DNA of 64,000 nucleotides from Hyphomicrobiales bacterium (GCA_900469615.1 UBYA01000014.1:1-64000); one strand, 5' to 3'; counted from the stretch's first letter, positions 15,705 through 24,790 are shown. Notes: generated by a model not told the origin, from the letters alone. Program-made: numbers and translations.

Positions 15705-16958
15705 CTAGCCGCGGGATGGAAGGCGCTTTCGCGATACAGCCATATCGCTCACCAGTTCGCGCACCGCCTGCTGGATCAGCCGGCAGGCGTCGACCGAGGC
15801 TTTGCGGCCATTATGGGCGAGATGGTACGACAGCGGCAGCATCTCGTCCGGATCGACGATGCGGACCTTGTCGGCGATCGGCAAAGCGCTGACACGGCCG
15901 AGAAACGAGACATAGCCGTGATTGGCGACGAGATCGACGATGACGGGCAGGGAATCGGCGGACGTGATGTCGCGACCGCGGAACTTGCGGCGATCGCGGC
16001 TGTCGTAGCCGAAGGCAGTGGCGGCGTTGCCGATGCCGGTGCGCGGGCTCGGCACGCAGAGCGGGTGATTTTCCACAAGCGCGGCCAGCGTCTGCTCCGT
16101 GCTGTCCAGCGGGGCGATCGCCACCATGTCGGTCGCCACCAGTTCCATATGCTCGAAAGCGTCGAGGCCGAAGACGGAATCGACGATGGCGACATCGATG
16201 CGGCCGGACCGGAGCGCTTCGCGCAGATCGTCGGCGGTCATCAACAGCAGCGAAAGCATGTTGCGGTTGCCGCCGATGTTCCAGCGCGACACCAGGCTTG
16301 CCAGCGAGCGCGCAACCCAGCTTTCCGAGCCGGTCGGAATGATCGACCCGATACGCACGGCGCGGGCGGTTCGCTGAAAGCGCTCGTCCGCCGCCGCTTT
16401 CATTTCGTCCCAGGCCTGCGCGATGGCGGCGAGAATGGCGTGAACCTCCTGACCGGCCTCCGTCAGCACCGAGCCCTGTGCCTGGCGTTCGAACAGGCGG
16501 CAGCCGAACAATTCCTCCAGATTGGCGATCTGCAGCGAAAGCTGTGGCTGACCCAGCCGCAGGCGGCGGGCGGCGCGATTGATGCTGCCCTGGTCGGCGA
16601 CTTCGAGGAAGCGTTCGATGGTGGCGATCTTCAACGGCAGGCGCGCGGCCCATTGGTCATAGCCCTGCGGCGTGGGCGGCTCCTTCATCAGGCGGGAAAG
16701 CTGGCGGATGCAGCCGAGAATGGGCTGAAGCCCCTTCTGCACCTTCGAACTTGCAAGCAGGGTCGCAAGCTCGCCGGAAGCGCGCTCGACGAGCTTCAGG
16801 GCAAGCTCTGTTTCAAGCCGGCGCAGGGCACTGGAGACGGTCGAGGCGGAAAAAGAGAGCCGGCGCGCGGTTTCGCGCACGGAGCCGACGGAGAACACCA
16901 TGTCGGCTATGAACAATGCGCCGAGATACAAACCGCAATTCCCTTTTGCCCACAGCAT
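15705..16958 (-). CDS. LysR-type regulator with two N-terminal helix-turn-helix segments
   Basis: Transcription regulator of 417 residues, over 100 longer than ordinary LysR proteins. A canonical LysR helix-turn-helix lies at about 112-165 (FLEVADQGSINRAARRLRL, then QPQLSLQIANLEELFGCRLFER). Ahead of it, residues about 17-60 form a second, similar motif (VGSVRETARRLSFSASTVSS, then ALRRLETELALKLVERA). The effector-binding domain follows (about 195-405). It is divergent from the osmoprotectant transporter operon and may control it. The upstream ribosome-binding site is weak, but the first motif is in frame with no stop, so it is part of the protein. Confidence 0.8.
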   Translation of the reverse strand: MLWAKGNCGLYLGALFIADMVFSVGSVRETARRLSFSASTVSSALRRLETELALKLVERASGELATLLASSKVQKGLQPILGCIRQLSRLMKEPPTPQGYDQWAARLPLKIATIERFLEVADQGSINRAARRLRLGQPQLSLQIANLEELFGCRLFERQAQGSVLTEAGQEVHAILAAIAQAWDEMKAAADERFQRTARAVRIGSIIPTGSESWVARSLASLVSRWNIGGNRNMLSLLLMTADDLREALRSGRIDVAIVDSVFGLDAFEHMELVATDMVAIAPLDSTEQTLAALVENHPLCVPSPRTGIGNAATAFGYDSRDRRKFRGRDITSADSLPVIVDLVANHGYVSFLGRVSALPIADKVRIVDPDEMLPLSYHLAHNGRKASVDACRLIQQAVRELVSDMAVSRKRLPSRG

Positions 16959-17373
16959 GTGGCCTGACGCGGCCGCAGCAATATCAACGATATCCGGACG
17001 ATATGATGTGTTCTCGAAAAAAGATATCCCTAAGCCGAAAAGCGGCGGCTATCGTCTCTTTGTCGCCTAACCGATCCACGTAAAAATGAGATCGGAACAG
17101 CGCCAAACGGGTAAGGGGAACAAAAACAAACGCACTTGCCCCCGAAAAAAGAAATCCAATTTCGCGCGAATGTCGAGTACGCTCGTCATAATCGCGCGAC
17201 TGCAACGGGAACCCGAAGCGGCATCGACTTTTCCGCGATGTGCGATACGGGCCATAGCAGCCACGAATTCGCCAGTGGGCCGCGGCCCGCTCAAAGCTTG
17301 CCTGTCCGGACTGCGCCTGAAGGCGGCACGGACAGGCGGAACGAAGGTTTAACGGGGTACAAAGGGAAACAAC
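16959..17373. other. Intergenic region between the LysR-type gene and the osmoprotectant operon
   Basis: About 415 bases between divergent genes, presumably holding both promoters and regulator sites. I see no EcfG-type motif, no clear LysR box that stands out, and no terminator. The only confident element is the AAGGGAAA ribosome-binding site before 17374. Confidence 0.4.
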
Positions 17374-18282
17374 ATGCTTAAGAAGCTCGCACTTGCCGCC
17401 ACGCTGACGGCCTTCCTCGCCAGTGGCGCCAGCGCCGCCGATGTCGTCGTCTCCTCCAAGATCGATACCGAAGGCACGCTGCTCGGCAACATCATCCTCG
17501 CCGCGCTCAATGCCAACGGCATCAAGGCGCAGGATCGCATCGCGCTCGGCACGACACCGGTGCTGCGCAAGGCGATTACCGCCGGCGAGATCGACATCTA
17601 TGCCGAATATACCGGCAATGCCGGCTTCTTCTTCAACAAGGCCGACGATGCGGCCTGGAAGAACCTGCAACAGGGCTACGATCTGGCCAAGAAGCTCGAC
17701 TATGACGCCAACAAGATCGTCTGGCTGACGCCTTCGCCCGCCAACAACACCTGGGCGATCGCCGTGCGCAGCGATGTCGCCGGACCGGCCAACCTCAAGA
17801 CCATGTCCGATTTCGGCAAATGGGTTTCCGGCGGCGGTCCGGTCAAGCTTGCGGCCTCCTCCGAATTCGTCAACTCCCCGGCCGCACTGCCGGCTTTCGA
17901 GACCACCTATAGCTTCAAGATGAAGCCGGATCAGGAAGTGGTACTCTCGGGCGGCGATACGGCGGCGACGATCAAGGCTGCCGCCGACCAGACCAACGGC
18001 GTCAATACGGCGATGGTCTACGGCACGGACGGCGCCATCGAAGCCGCCGAACTGACCGTGCTCGAAGACGACAAGAGCGTGCAGCCGGTCTACGCCCCGA
18101 CGCCGATCATCCGCGAGGCCGTGCTGAAGGCCAACCCGAAGATCGAGGAGGTCCTGGCTCCGATCTTCAAGGGCCTGACCGCCGACGTGCTGCGCAAGCT
18201 GAACGGCCGCATTCAGGTCGATGGCGAGCCGGCCAAGGCTGTTGCCGAATCCTACCTCAAGGACAACGGCTTCCTGAAGTAA
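17374..18282 (+). CDS. osmF: Osmoprotectant-binding protein (OsmF/YehZ type)
   Basis: Periplasmic binding protein of the QAT family, 302 residues with a signal peptide (about 1-21, ending ASA). Characteristic segments are VVVSSKIDTEGTLLGNI, the ligand-loop GEIDIYAEYTGNAGFFF (about 72-88) and VYGTDGAI (about 214-221). Such proteins deliver glycine betaine or related quaternary amines to the membrane complex. Gene order SBP-permease-ATPase-permease equals E. coli osmF-yehY-yehX-yehW. The substrate cannot be fixed from sequence. Confidence 0.85.
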   Translation: MLKKLALAATLTAFLASGASAADVVVSSKIDTEGTLLGNIILAALNANGIKAQDRIALGTTPVLRKAITAGEIDIYAEYTGNAGFFFNKADDAAWKNLQQGYDLAKKLDYDANKIVWLTPSPANNTWAIAVRSDVAGPANLKTMSDFGKWVSGGGPVKLAASSEFVNSPAALPAFETTYSFKMKPDQEVVLSGGDTAATIKAAADQTNGVNTAMVYGTDGAIEAAELTVLEDDKSVQPVYAPTPIIREAVLKANPKIEEVLAPIFKGLTADVLRKLNGRIQVDGEPAKAVAESYLKDNGFLK

Positions 18283-18404
18283 GGCTTTGCCGCTGCTCTT
18301 GCGGCTCCATTTTGATAGAGTGGAGCCGCAGGGCATTCGAATGGGCATGATCTTGTCCGAACCTGCCTCAATTCTTGGGCTCATGCGCTGACGGAGCTTG
18401 CCTG

Positions 18405-19571
18405 ATGGAAGATGCGCTAGCGGTCCGCAGAGTGGACCGTCTCGGAGTGGTGCTGGTGGCGGGCGGCGCGCTGGCAACGGCCTCGATGCCGTTCATCATC
18501 GTCAAGGCAAACCGCATCGCTGCCGGCAAGCCGCAATTGCTCACACAGCTTCTCGGCCAGCCGGCGGCCCTGACCCTGCTCGTCCTTCTGGCGGCAGCGG
18601 CGCTTGCCGCACTTTTCCTGCGCAACCAGATCGTCCGCCTCGGCATCGCCACGCTTGCGATCGCCGCGCTCATCGTCACGCTCGGGCTGGTTTCGACGGC
18701 GGCGACGCCGGCGGGCAGCACGGTGGCGCGCATTACGCCCGGCGGCTGCTTCTGGGTGCTGCTTGCCGTGGTCGGCCTGATGATCTCTGATGCACTGGTG
18801 AAGCTGCGCCTGACGCCCTGGCTGAGGGTCGCGGCGCTGGCGCTTTATGCCGCCTTGCTTGTGATCGTGCTGCGCTCCGGCCTGCTCGACAACCTGTCGA
18901 TCATGAAGGAATACGCCAACAACGCCGACAAGTTCTGGCACGGGGCGCTCGGCCATGTGTTTTTGTCCCTCGGCTCCGTCGCCATCGCCATCGTGCTTGC
19001 ACTGCCGCTCGGCATCTTCTGTTACTGGCACCCGCGCACCCGCGCCGTGGTGCTGCGGGCGCTGAGCCTGGTGCAGACCATTCCGAGCCTGGCGCTGTTC
19101 GGCATCCTGATGCTGCCGCTCGGCTATATCGCCGCGCATGTGCCGCTTGCCGCCGCGATCGGCGTCCAGGGCATCGGCGTGGCCCCGGCGCTGGTGGCGC
19201 TGGTGATCTATTCGCTGCTGCCGATCGTCGCCAATACGGTCGTGGGTCTTGCCGGCGTCGACCCTTCCGTGCGCGATGCGGCCGCAGGCATGGGCCTGAC
19301 GCGCCGGCAGATCCTGACCGGCATCGATCTGCCGCTTGCCTTTCCGGTGATCCTGACCGGCATCCGCATCGTCCTGGTGCAGGCGATCGGCCTCGTGACG
19401 GTCGCCGCGCTCATCGGTGGCGGCGGCTTCGGTCTCTTCATCTTCCAGGGCATCGGCCAGACGGCCAACGACCTTGTGCTGCTCGGCGCGGTGCCGACGG
19501 TCTTTCTCGCCTTCTCGTCGGCCGTCATCCTCGATGCGGTCATCGACAGCATCCGGGGACAACGCGCATGA
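18405..19571 (+). CDS. yehY: Osmoprotectant ABC transporter permease (YehY-like)
   Basis: Permease of 388 residues, the same size class as E. coli YehY. Five or so N-terminal membrane helices (about 10-165) are an extension absent from simple permeases; the transport domain follows (about 195-385) with the EAA loop DPSVRDAAAGMGLTRRQILTGIDLPLA (split, about 285-312). The ATG at 18405 has a GGAG site; the frame is open from 18375. The stop overlaps the next gene by four bases (ATGA). Confidence 0.85.
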   Translation: MEDALAVRRVDRLGVVLVAGGALATASMPFIIVKANRIAAGKPQLLTQLLGQPAALTLLVLLAAAALAALFLRNQIVRLGIATLAIAALIVTLGLVSTAATPAGSTVARITPGGCFWVLLAVVGLMISDALVKLRLTPWLRVAALALYAALLVIVLRSGLLDNLSIMKEYANNADKFWHGALGHVFLSLGSVAIAIVLALPLGIFCYWHPRTRAVVLRALSLVQTIPSLALFGILMLPLGYIAAHVPLAAAIGVQGIGVAPALVALVIYSLLPIVANTVVGLAGVDPSVRDAAAGMGLTRRQILTGIDLPLAFPVILTGIRIVLVQAIGLVTVAALIGGGGFGLFIFQGIGQTANDLVLLGAVPTVFLAFSSAVILDAVIDSIRGQRA

Positions 19572-20515
19572 CCAACATGATCGAGCTCAAGGGCGTCACC
19601 AAGCGCTATGGCAGCGCCACCGTGGTCGACGACGTCAGCATGAGCATGGAGAAGGGCACGATCACCGTCATCGTGGGCACGTCCGGCTCCGGCAAATCGA
19701 CCCTGATGCGGATGATCAACCGGCTGGTGCCGATCACCGAGGGACATATCTCCGTCGACGGCGAGGATATCATGAGCGTGCAGGCAACCGAGCTTCGCCG
19801 CCGCATCGGCTATGCCATCCAGGGGCACGGCCTGTTTCCGCATCGCACCGTGGCGCAGAATATCGCCACCGTCCCCGAGCTGCTCGGATGGGAAAAGGCC
19901 CGCATCGGCCAACGTGTCGAAGAACTCCTCAATCTCTTTCATCTCGATCCCGGCACCTTTGCCGGCAAATATCCGAGCCAGCTTTCCGGCGGCCAGCAGC
20001 AGCGCGTCGGCGTGGCGCGCGCGCTCGCCGCAGAACCGGAAGTGCTGCTGATGGACGAGCCCTTCGGCGCGCTCGATCCCGTTATTCGCGGCAAGGCCCA
20101 GGACGACCTTCTGGCGATCCAGAAGCAGTTCGGCACCACGGTCATCCTCGTCACCCACGACATGGACGAGGCCTTCCATCTCGGCGACAGGATCGCGGTC
20201 ATGAGCGGCGGCAAGCTGCTGCAATGCTCGGAGCCCGAAAAGATCCTGACGGAGCCGGCCGATCCCTTCGTGCAGCAGCTGACCGGCACCTCGGACCGCG
20301 CCTTGAAACTGATGTCGCTGCTGCCGCTGAAGGAGAGCATGCAGCCGCCGCGACCGGGCCTGGGCTATAGCCTGCCGCAGACGCTCAACCTGCGCGATGC
20401 ATTGGCCGAACTGATCTGGCAGGGCGCGGACGAGGCAACGGTCGAAGACGAACGCAAGGTGCCCGTCGGCTCGATCTCGATCCGGCACCTGATCGAGCTG
20501 GGCCGCAAGGCATGA
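19568..20515 (+). CDS. yehX: Osmoprotectant ABC transporter ATP-binding protein (YehX-like)
   Basis: ATPase of 315 residues. Walker A is GTSGSGKST (about 38-46), the Q loop is in YAIQGHGLFPH, the signature is LSGGQQQRVG, and Walker B is VLLMDEPFGALDP with the switch His in VTHDMDEAFHLGD. A C-terminal extension of about 80 residues follows the ATPase core and may be a degenerate regulatory domain. Overlaps by four bases with both neighbours show tight translational coupling. Confidence 0.9.
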   Translation: MTNMIELKGVTKRYGSATVVDDVSMSMEKGTITVIVGTSGSGKSTLMRMINRLVPITEGHISVDGEDIMSVQATELRRRIGYAIQGHGLFPHRTVAQNIATVPELLGWEKARIGQRVEELLNLFHLDPGTFAGKYPSQLSGGQQQRVGVARALAAEPEVLLMDEPFGALDPVIRGKAQDDLLAIQKQFGTTVILVTHDMDEAFHLGDRIAVMSGGKLLQCSEPEKILTEPADPFVQQLTGTSDRALKLMSLLPLKESMQPPRPGLGYSLPQTLNLRDALAELIWQGADEATVEDERKVPVGSISIRHLIELGRKA

Positions 20516-21261
20516 GATTTTTCGCCGCCAATCTCTTCCGCCTTCTCGCGCTGGCGCTGCTGCTGGTGATGCTGTTCCGGCCGGAGTGGCTGACACCCAT
20601 CCTCGCGCCGCTGACCAAATTCGGGGCGTCGCCGATCTATACGCAAAACAGCCTGCCGAGCCTGGCGCTCAGCCATCTCGAGCTGATCCTCGTCTCGGTC
20701 GTCGCCAGCGCCATTCTGGCGGTGCTCGGCGGCATCTTCGTCACGCGGCCTGTCGGGGCCGATTTCCTGCCGCTGACGCGAGCGATCGCCAATGCCGGCC
20801 AGACCTTTCCTCCCGTTGCGGTACTGGCGCTTGCCATTTCCACCACCGGCTTCGGCGCCGTGCCGACATTTATCGCGCTTTTCCTCTACGCCCTGCTGCC
20901 GATCTTCGAAAACACGGTTGCGGGGCTGCAGCAGGTGCCGCCCTCCGTGCTCGACGCCGCCGACGGCATGGGCATGAACGGCTGGCAGCGCCTGTTCCGC
21001 GTCGAGCTGCCGCTCGCCCTGCCTTTGATCATCGAGGGGCTGAAGATCGCAACCGTCATCAATATCGGCACGGCGACGATCGGCTCGACCGTCGCCGCCA
21101 AGGGTCTTGGCGAGGTCATCATCGCCGGGCTGATCAACGACAACACCGCCTTCATCCTGCAGGGCGGCCTGATCGTCGGCCTGATGGCCGTGCTGATCTA
21201 TGACGGCATGGAGATGATCGAGCGGTCCGTCACCAGCAAGATCGGCCTCCAATCCCATTGA
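20512..21261 (+). CDS. yehW: Osmoprotectant ABC transporter permease (YehW-like)
   Basis: Second permease of the complex, 249 residues, with about six membrane helices and the EAA loop SVLDAADGMGMNGWQRLFRVELPLA (split, about 145-170). It closes the operon of four genes and starts within the stop codon of the ATPase gene (ATGA at 20512-20515). Size and position match E. coli yehW. Confidence 0.88.
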   Translation: MRFFAANLFRLLALALLLVMLFRPEWLTPILAPLTKFGASPIYTQNSLPSLALSHLELILVSVVASAILAVLGGIFVTRPVGADFLPLTRAIANAGQTFPPVAVLALAISTTGFGAVPTFIALFLYALLPIFENTVAGLQQVPPSVLDAADGMGMNGWQRLFRVELPLALPLIIEGLKIATVINIGTATIGSTVAAKGLGEVIIAGLINDNTAFILQGGLIVGLMAVLIYDGMEMIERSVTSKIGLQSH

Positions 21262-21310
21262 GATGGGCGGTCCTCGCCACCGCGCATGGCCGGCGGCATT
21301 GATGAAGCAG

Positions 21311-21694
21311 TCAATTGCCCTCACCGGAAGGCAGGGACGCGCCGGGCACGTAAAGCGAGATCGGCCTAATTTCGTAAACGGCGGTAGCATTGGCGCGACG
21401 CAACTCGCGCGCCGCCGCCACTGCTCCTTCCATCGTTGGAAAATCGACGACGTAGAAGCCGAGCAACTGCTCCTTGGTTTCGGCAAACGGGCCGTCGACG
21501 ACCATTCCCACGCCCCTCCCCCGCAGCGTGACGGCATTGCGGGTCGAGCCTAGCCGCGCAGCCGGTCCCAACGACTTCTGCGCGACCATGCGGTCATTGA
21601 TTTCGAGCAACTCGCTCATGAGCGCGGCATCCTCCTCCTCGCTCCAGGATTCCACGATATCTTCCTCATGATAGGCCAAAATGGCGTAGTACAT
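21311..21694 (-). CDS. YCII/DGPF-domain protein
   Basis: Protein of 127 residues of the YCII-related superfamily, recognised by MYYAILAYHEE at the start and the DGPFAETKEQLLGFYVVD segment (about 67-84), then ELRRANATAVYEIRP. Family members form ferredoxin-like dimers; activity is generally unknown, and relatives often sit beside SigJ-type ECF sigma factors, which are absent here. It lies tail-to-tail with the yehW gene and is probably a single-gene transcript. Confidence 0.8.
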   Translation of the reverse strand: MYYAILAYHEEDIVESWSEEEDAALMSELLEINDRMVAQKSLGPAARLGSTRNAVTLRGRGVGMVVDGPFAETKEQLLGFYVVDFPTMEGAVAAARELRRANATAVYEIRPISLYVPGASLPSGEGN

Positions 21695-21878
21695 GGTTTC
21701 TCCCCCTTCGGTCGCAAAGCCGGGTGCCGGGGAGTTAAGCAGATCGATCGAAATTCAGAAACCTCCGATCCGCGCCTGAAGGCGGCCCATGCTATTTTCG
21801 ATGCGCTTGCTTGCCTTGATCGACCGGCAATGGCATTGGCTTCGGCTGACATGTCCAGACCGATCGATGGAGGCGCCG

Positions 21879-22274
21879 ATGGCCAAGATGATTCACTCGA
21901 TGATCCGCGTGCTCGATGAGGCGCGCTCGACCGAATTCTACGATAGAGCTTTCGGGCTGAAGGTGGCCGACCGCATCGTCTTCGACACCTTCACGCTGAT
22001 CTATCTCAGCAATGCCGAGACGGGCTTCGAACTGGAGCTGACCGTCAACCAGGGCCGCGTGGAGCCCTATGCGCAGGGGGAAGCGTATGGCCACCTCGCG
22101 GTCTCCGTTACCGAACTGCGGGACGAGCATGCGCGCATGACGGAACTGGGACTCAATCCCGGCAAGATCGTCGAGCTCAATCGAGATGGGAAGCTCTTCG
22201 CGCTGCTCTTCTTCGTCACCGACCCCGATGGCTACAAGATCGAGGTCGTACAAAGGCACGGGCGGTTTCTATAG
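21879..22274 (+). CDS. Glyoxalase I-like (lactoylglutathione lyase family) protein
   Basis: Vicinal-oxygen-chelate protein of 131 residues closely resembling GloA. The metal ligands are recognisable as His6 in MIHSMIRV, Glu in ELTVNQG, His in YGHLAVSV and Glu in DPDGYKIEVV. The family isomerises the glutathione hemithioacetal of methylglyoxal. The ATG at 21879 has GGAGG seven bases ahead; the longer frame from 21789 has no ribosome-binding site. A terminator hairpin follows at 22290. Confidence 0.85.
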   Translation: MAKMIHSMIRVLDEARSTEFYDRAFGLKVADRIVFDTFTLIYLSNAETGFELELTVNQGRVEPYAQGEAYGHLAVSVTELRDEHARMTELGLNPGKIVELNRDGKLFALLFFVTDPDGYKIEVVQRHGRFL

Positions 22275-22289
22275 CGCCTGACAAAGCAT

Positions 22290-22310
22290 AGCCCCGCACC
22301 GGCGGGGCTT
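22290..22310. terminator. Terminator between the glyoxalase and PRC-barrel genes
   Basis: AGCCCCGC and GCGGGGCT form a stem around loop ACCG, in the gap between convergent genes. The short T/A flanks allow function on both strands. Confidence 0.65.
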
Positions 22311-22334
22311 ACCGCATCGGCTCCCTCAGCGCGC

Positions 22335-22724
22335 TCACATCCAATAGGGCGGCACGCCGAAATAATCATGGGTCTTGTGGCCATGACTATGGTCGGGTTC
22401 GTCCTTGCTGGCGAAGCGGCGGGCTTTTTCAATGTCGTTCTTGGTCATGCTGACGCGATAGCCGTCGATGCGCGCATCGTAGCGCAGCTTTTCCCATGGC
22501 AGCCGGTAATGATCCTGGCCGATGCCGAAAAAGCCGCCGAAGCTTAGAATGACGAAAGCGATGCGTCCGTCGCTTTTCTCGAGCATCAGGCGCTCGATAT
22601 GACCAATCTGCTTGCCGTCCGAACCGAATACCCTGGATCCTTCGACCCGGTCGCAGGCGACCAGCATCGACATATCCTTGATGTAAAGGTCACGACCCGA
22701 AAAATCGGCACTCTCTTTATGCAT
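22335..22724 (-). CDS. PRC-barrel domain protein under stress control
   Basis: Cytoplasmic protein of 129 residues with a PRC-barrel domain at about 15-90: MSMLVACDRVEGSRVFGSDGKQIG then IERLMLEKSDGRIAFVILSFGGFFGIG and HYRLPWEKL. No signal peptide. The C terminus is His-rich (DHSHGHKTHDYF). The ATG at 22722-22724 follows AGGAGGT; the longer frame to 22793 lacks family similarity. An exact EcfG-type promoter lies about 105 bases upstream. Related proteins are frequent members of rhizobial stress regulons; mechanism unknown. Confidence 0.8.
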   Translation of the reverse strand: MHKESADFSGRDLYIKDMSMLVACDRVEGSRVFGSDGKQIGHIERLMLEKSDGRIAFVILSFGGFFGIGQDHYRLPWEKLRYDARIDGYRVSMTKNDIEKARRFASKDEPDHSHGHKTHDYFGVPPYWM

Positions 22725-22827
22725 ATGCGCACCTCCTTTTGGATACGCGTCACATAAACCAAGGAGCGTCCGACCTGCTCTTTGGGGCAGCACGATGCTC
22801 CGATGGGTCTACGCCCATGGACCTATT

Positions 22828-22852
22828 AACGCTCCGTTATCGCAAAAGTTCC
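22828..22852 (-). promoter_or_regulatory. EcfG-type promoter of the PRC-barrel gene
   Basis: On the minus strand GGAAC (22848-22852) and CGTT (22828-22831) are separated by exactly 16 bases, matching the EcfG/RpoE2 consensus. Confidence 0.8.
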
Positions 22853-22898
22853 AGCATTTTTTTCGAAACTGTAAAAAAACGTGAGCGGCCGCCGATTA

Positions 22899-22914
22899 TT
22901 GACGTTTACGTCAA
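22899..22914. promoter_or_regulatory. Dyad operator candidate upstream of fadD
   Basis: TTGACGT-TT-ACGTCAA, a perfect 7-bp inverted repeat, lies about 158 bases before the fadD start. It resembles dyads reported for MerR-family regulators of fatty-acid and branched-chain amino-acid breakdown (LiuR type). That assignment is from memory of the motif and not proven. Confidence 0.5.
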
Positions 22915-23071
22915 GGTTATTGTAGCATTTGCCATGCTTCGATGATTTAGTTGAGAGCAACGGCTGCGGCGATGCGAAAAGCGGGAGACTTTTCGATCGG
23001 GCAGTGACAGTTTACATATCCGCCGCTCAAACGGCGGGGCGTGGTGATGGTGCGTCAAGGAGGAAGTGCGC

Positions 23072-24769
23072 ATGAATTCAGTCTCCGCTCCTTCGGATAG
23101 ACCGCAAGTCAAGAAGATTTGGCTTGCTTCCTATCCGGATATCGTACCGGCCGAGCTGCCGCCGCTGGAGCACGCATCCCTCGTCGAACTGCTGGAGGAA
23201 AGCTGCGCGCGCTATGCCGACAGGCTTGCCTTCACCAGCATGGGCAAATCCATCACCTATCGCGATCTCGACACGCAGACACGAAAAATCGCCGCCTGGC
23301 TGCAGAGCCTCGGCCTTCAGAAGGGCGACCGTGTCGCCGTCATGATGCCGAACGTGCTGCAAAATCCGATCACCGTTTACGGCATCCTCCGCGCCGGCCT
23401 CGTCGTCGTCAACGTCAATCCGCTCTACACGCCGCGCGAACTCGAGCATCAGCTCCGCGATTGCGGCGCCAAGGCGATCTTCGTGCTCGAGAATTTCGCC
23501 CATACGGTGGAGCAGGTTCTGGCACATACGGATGTGCGCCATGTCGTCGTCACCGCGCTCGGCGACATGCTCGGCATCAAGGGCCACATCGTCAACTTCA
23601 TCGTTCGCAAGGTGAAGAAGCTGGTGCCGGCCTGGTCCATTCCCGGCCACCGCGGCTTCAAGAGCGTTCTGGGCGAAGGAGCCCGCCTGCCGCTGAAGCC
23701 GGCCGGGCTTACCGGCAGCGATATCGCCTTCCTGCAATATACGGGCGGCACGACCGGCGTTGCCAAGGGTGCGATCCTCACCCATTCCAACCTGCTCGCC
23801 AACCAGCAGCAACTGCTGCTCTGGCTGCAATCCGCCTATATCAGCAAGCCTCGCCCCGAACAGCTGACCTTCGTCTGCGCGCTGCCGCTCTATCACATCT
23901 TCGCGCTGACGGTGAATTCGCTGATGGGCATGTCGCTCGGCGGCCATAATGTCCTCATCGCCAACCCGCGCGATATTCCGGGCTTCATCAAGGAACTGGG
24001 CAAGTACAAGTTCGACATGTTCCCCGGCCTGAACACGCTGTTCAACGCATTGATGAACAATCCCGATTTCAGCAAGCTCGACCTGTCCAACACCGCAACG
24101 CTTGCCGGCGGCATGGCGGTACAGCGGCCGGTCGCCGAGCGCTGGCAGAAGATGACGGGGGCCTGGATCACCGAAGGCTACGGTCTTTCCGAGACCTCGC
24201 CGGTCGCAAGCGCCAACCGCTTCGACAGCTCCGAATTCTCCGGCACGATCGGCCTGCCGATCACGAGTACCGAATTCGACATCCGCGACGAGAACGGCAA
24301 GTCGCTGCCTCTCGGCGAGGTCGGCGAGATCTGCATCCGCGGACCGCAAGTCATGGCCGGCTACTGGAAGCAGCCGGCCGAAACCGCGCGCGTGATGACG
24401 CCGGACGGCTTCTTCCGCAGCGGCGACATGGGCTTCATGGATGAGCGCGGCTACACCAAGATCGTCGACCGCAAGAAGGACATGATCCTGGTGTCGGGCT
24501 TCAACGTCTATCCGAACGAGATCGAGGAAGTCGCCGTCATGCATCCGGGCGTTCTGGAGGCGGCGGCGATCGGCGTGCCCGATCCGCATTCCGGCGAGGC
24601 GGTGAAGCTCTTCATCGTCAAGAAGGACCCGGCCCTGAGCGAGGCCGACGTCAAGGCTCATTGCGCCGCGAACCTGACCAATTACAAGCGTCCGCGCTTC
24701 ATCGAATTCCGTACCGAGCTGCCGAAATCGAATGTCGGCAAGATCCTGCGCAAGGAGTTGCGCGGCTGA
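23072..24769 (+). CDS. fadD: Long-chain fatty-acid-CoA ligase FadD
   Basis: AMP-forming acyl-CoA synthetase of 565 residues. The ATP/AMP signature YTGGTTGVAKGA (about 225-236), the YGLSETSP motif (about 370) and the C-terminal RSGDMGFMDERGY and KDMILVSGFNVYPNEIEEV segments are intact, with the catalytic Lys in NVGKILRKELR near the C terminus. The enzyme activates fatty acids for beta-oxidation at the inner membrane. An in-frame GTG lies two codons earlier, but AAGGAGG then sits too close, so ATG 23072 is chosen. Confidence 0.92.
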   Translation: MNSVSAPSDRPQVKKIWLASYPDIVPAELPPLEHASLVELLEESCARYADRLAFTSMGKSITYRDLDTQTRKIAAWLQSLGLQKGDRVAVMMPNVLQNPITVYGILRAGLVVVNVNPLYTPRELEHQLRDCGAKAIFVLENFAHTVEQVLAHTDVRHVVVTALGDMLGIKGHIVNFIVRKVKKLVPAWSIPGHRGFKSVLGEGARLPLKPAGLTGSDIAFLQYTGGTTGVAKGAILTHSNLLANQQQLLLWLQSAYISKPRPEQLTFVCALPLYHIFALTVNSLMGMSLGGHNVLIANPRDIPGFIKELGKYKFDMFPGLNTLFNALMNNPDFSKLDLSNTATLAGGMAVQRPVAERWQKMTGAWITEGYGLSETSPVASANRFDSSEFSGTIGLPITSTEFDIRDENGKSLPLGEVGEICIRGPQVMAGYWKQPAETARVMTPDGFFRSGDMGFMDERGYTKIVDRKKDMILVSGFNVYPNEIEEVAVMHPGVLEAAAIGVPDPHSGEAVKLFIVKKDPALSEADVKAHCAANLTNYKRPRFIEFRTELPKSNVGKILRKELRG

Positions 24770-24790
24770 CATAATTCCGTGTCATGCAGG

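Larger units (their letters stand above)
22725..23071. other. Divergent intergenic region between PRC-barrel and fadD genes
   Basis: About 350 bases with an EcfG-type promoter for the leftward gene (22828-22852) and a TTGACGT-TT-ACGTCAA dyad (22899-22914) on the fadD side. The remainder shows AT-rich patches but nothing else I can name. Confidence 0.5.

Noticed and set aside
17160..17260. EcfG-type promoter ahead of the osmoprotectant operon
   Set aside because: Several GGAAC sequences occur, but none is followed by CGTT at 16 or 17 bases.
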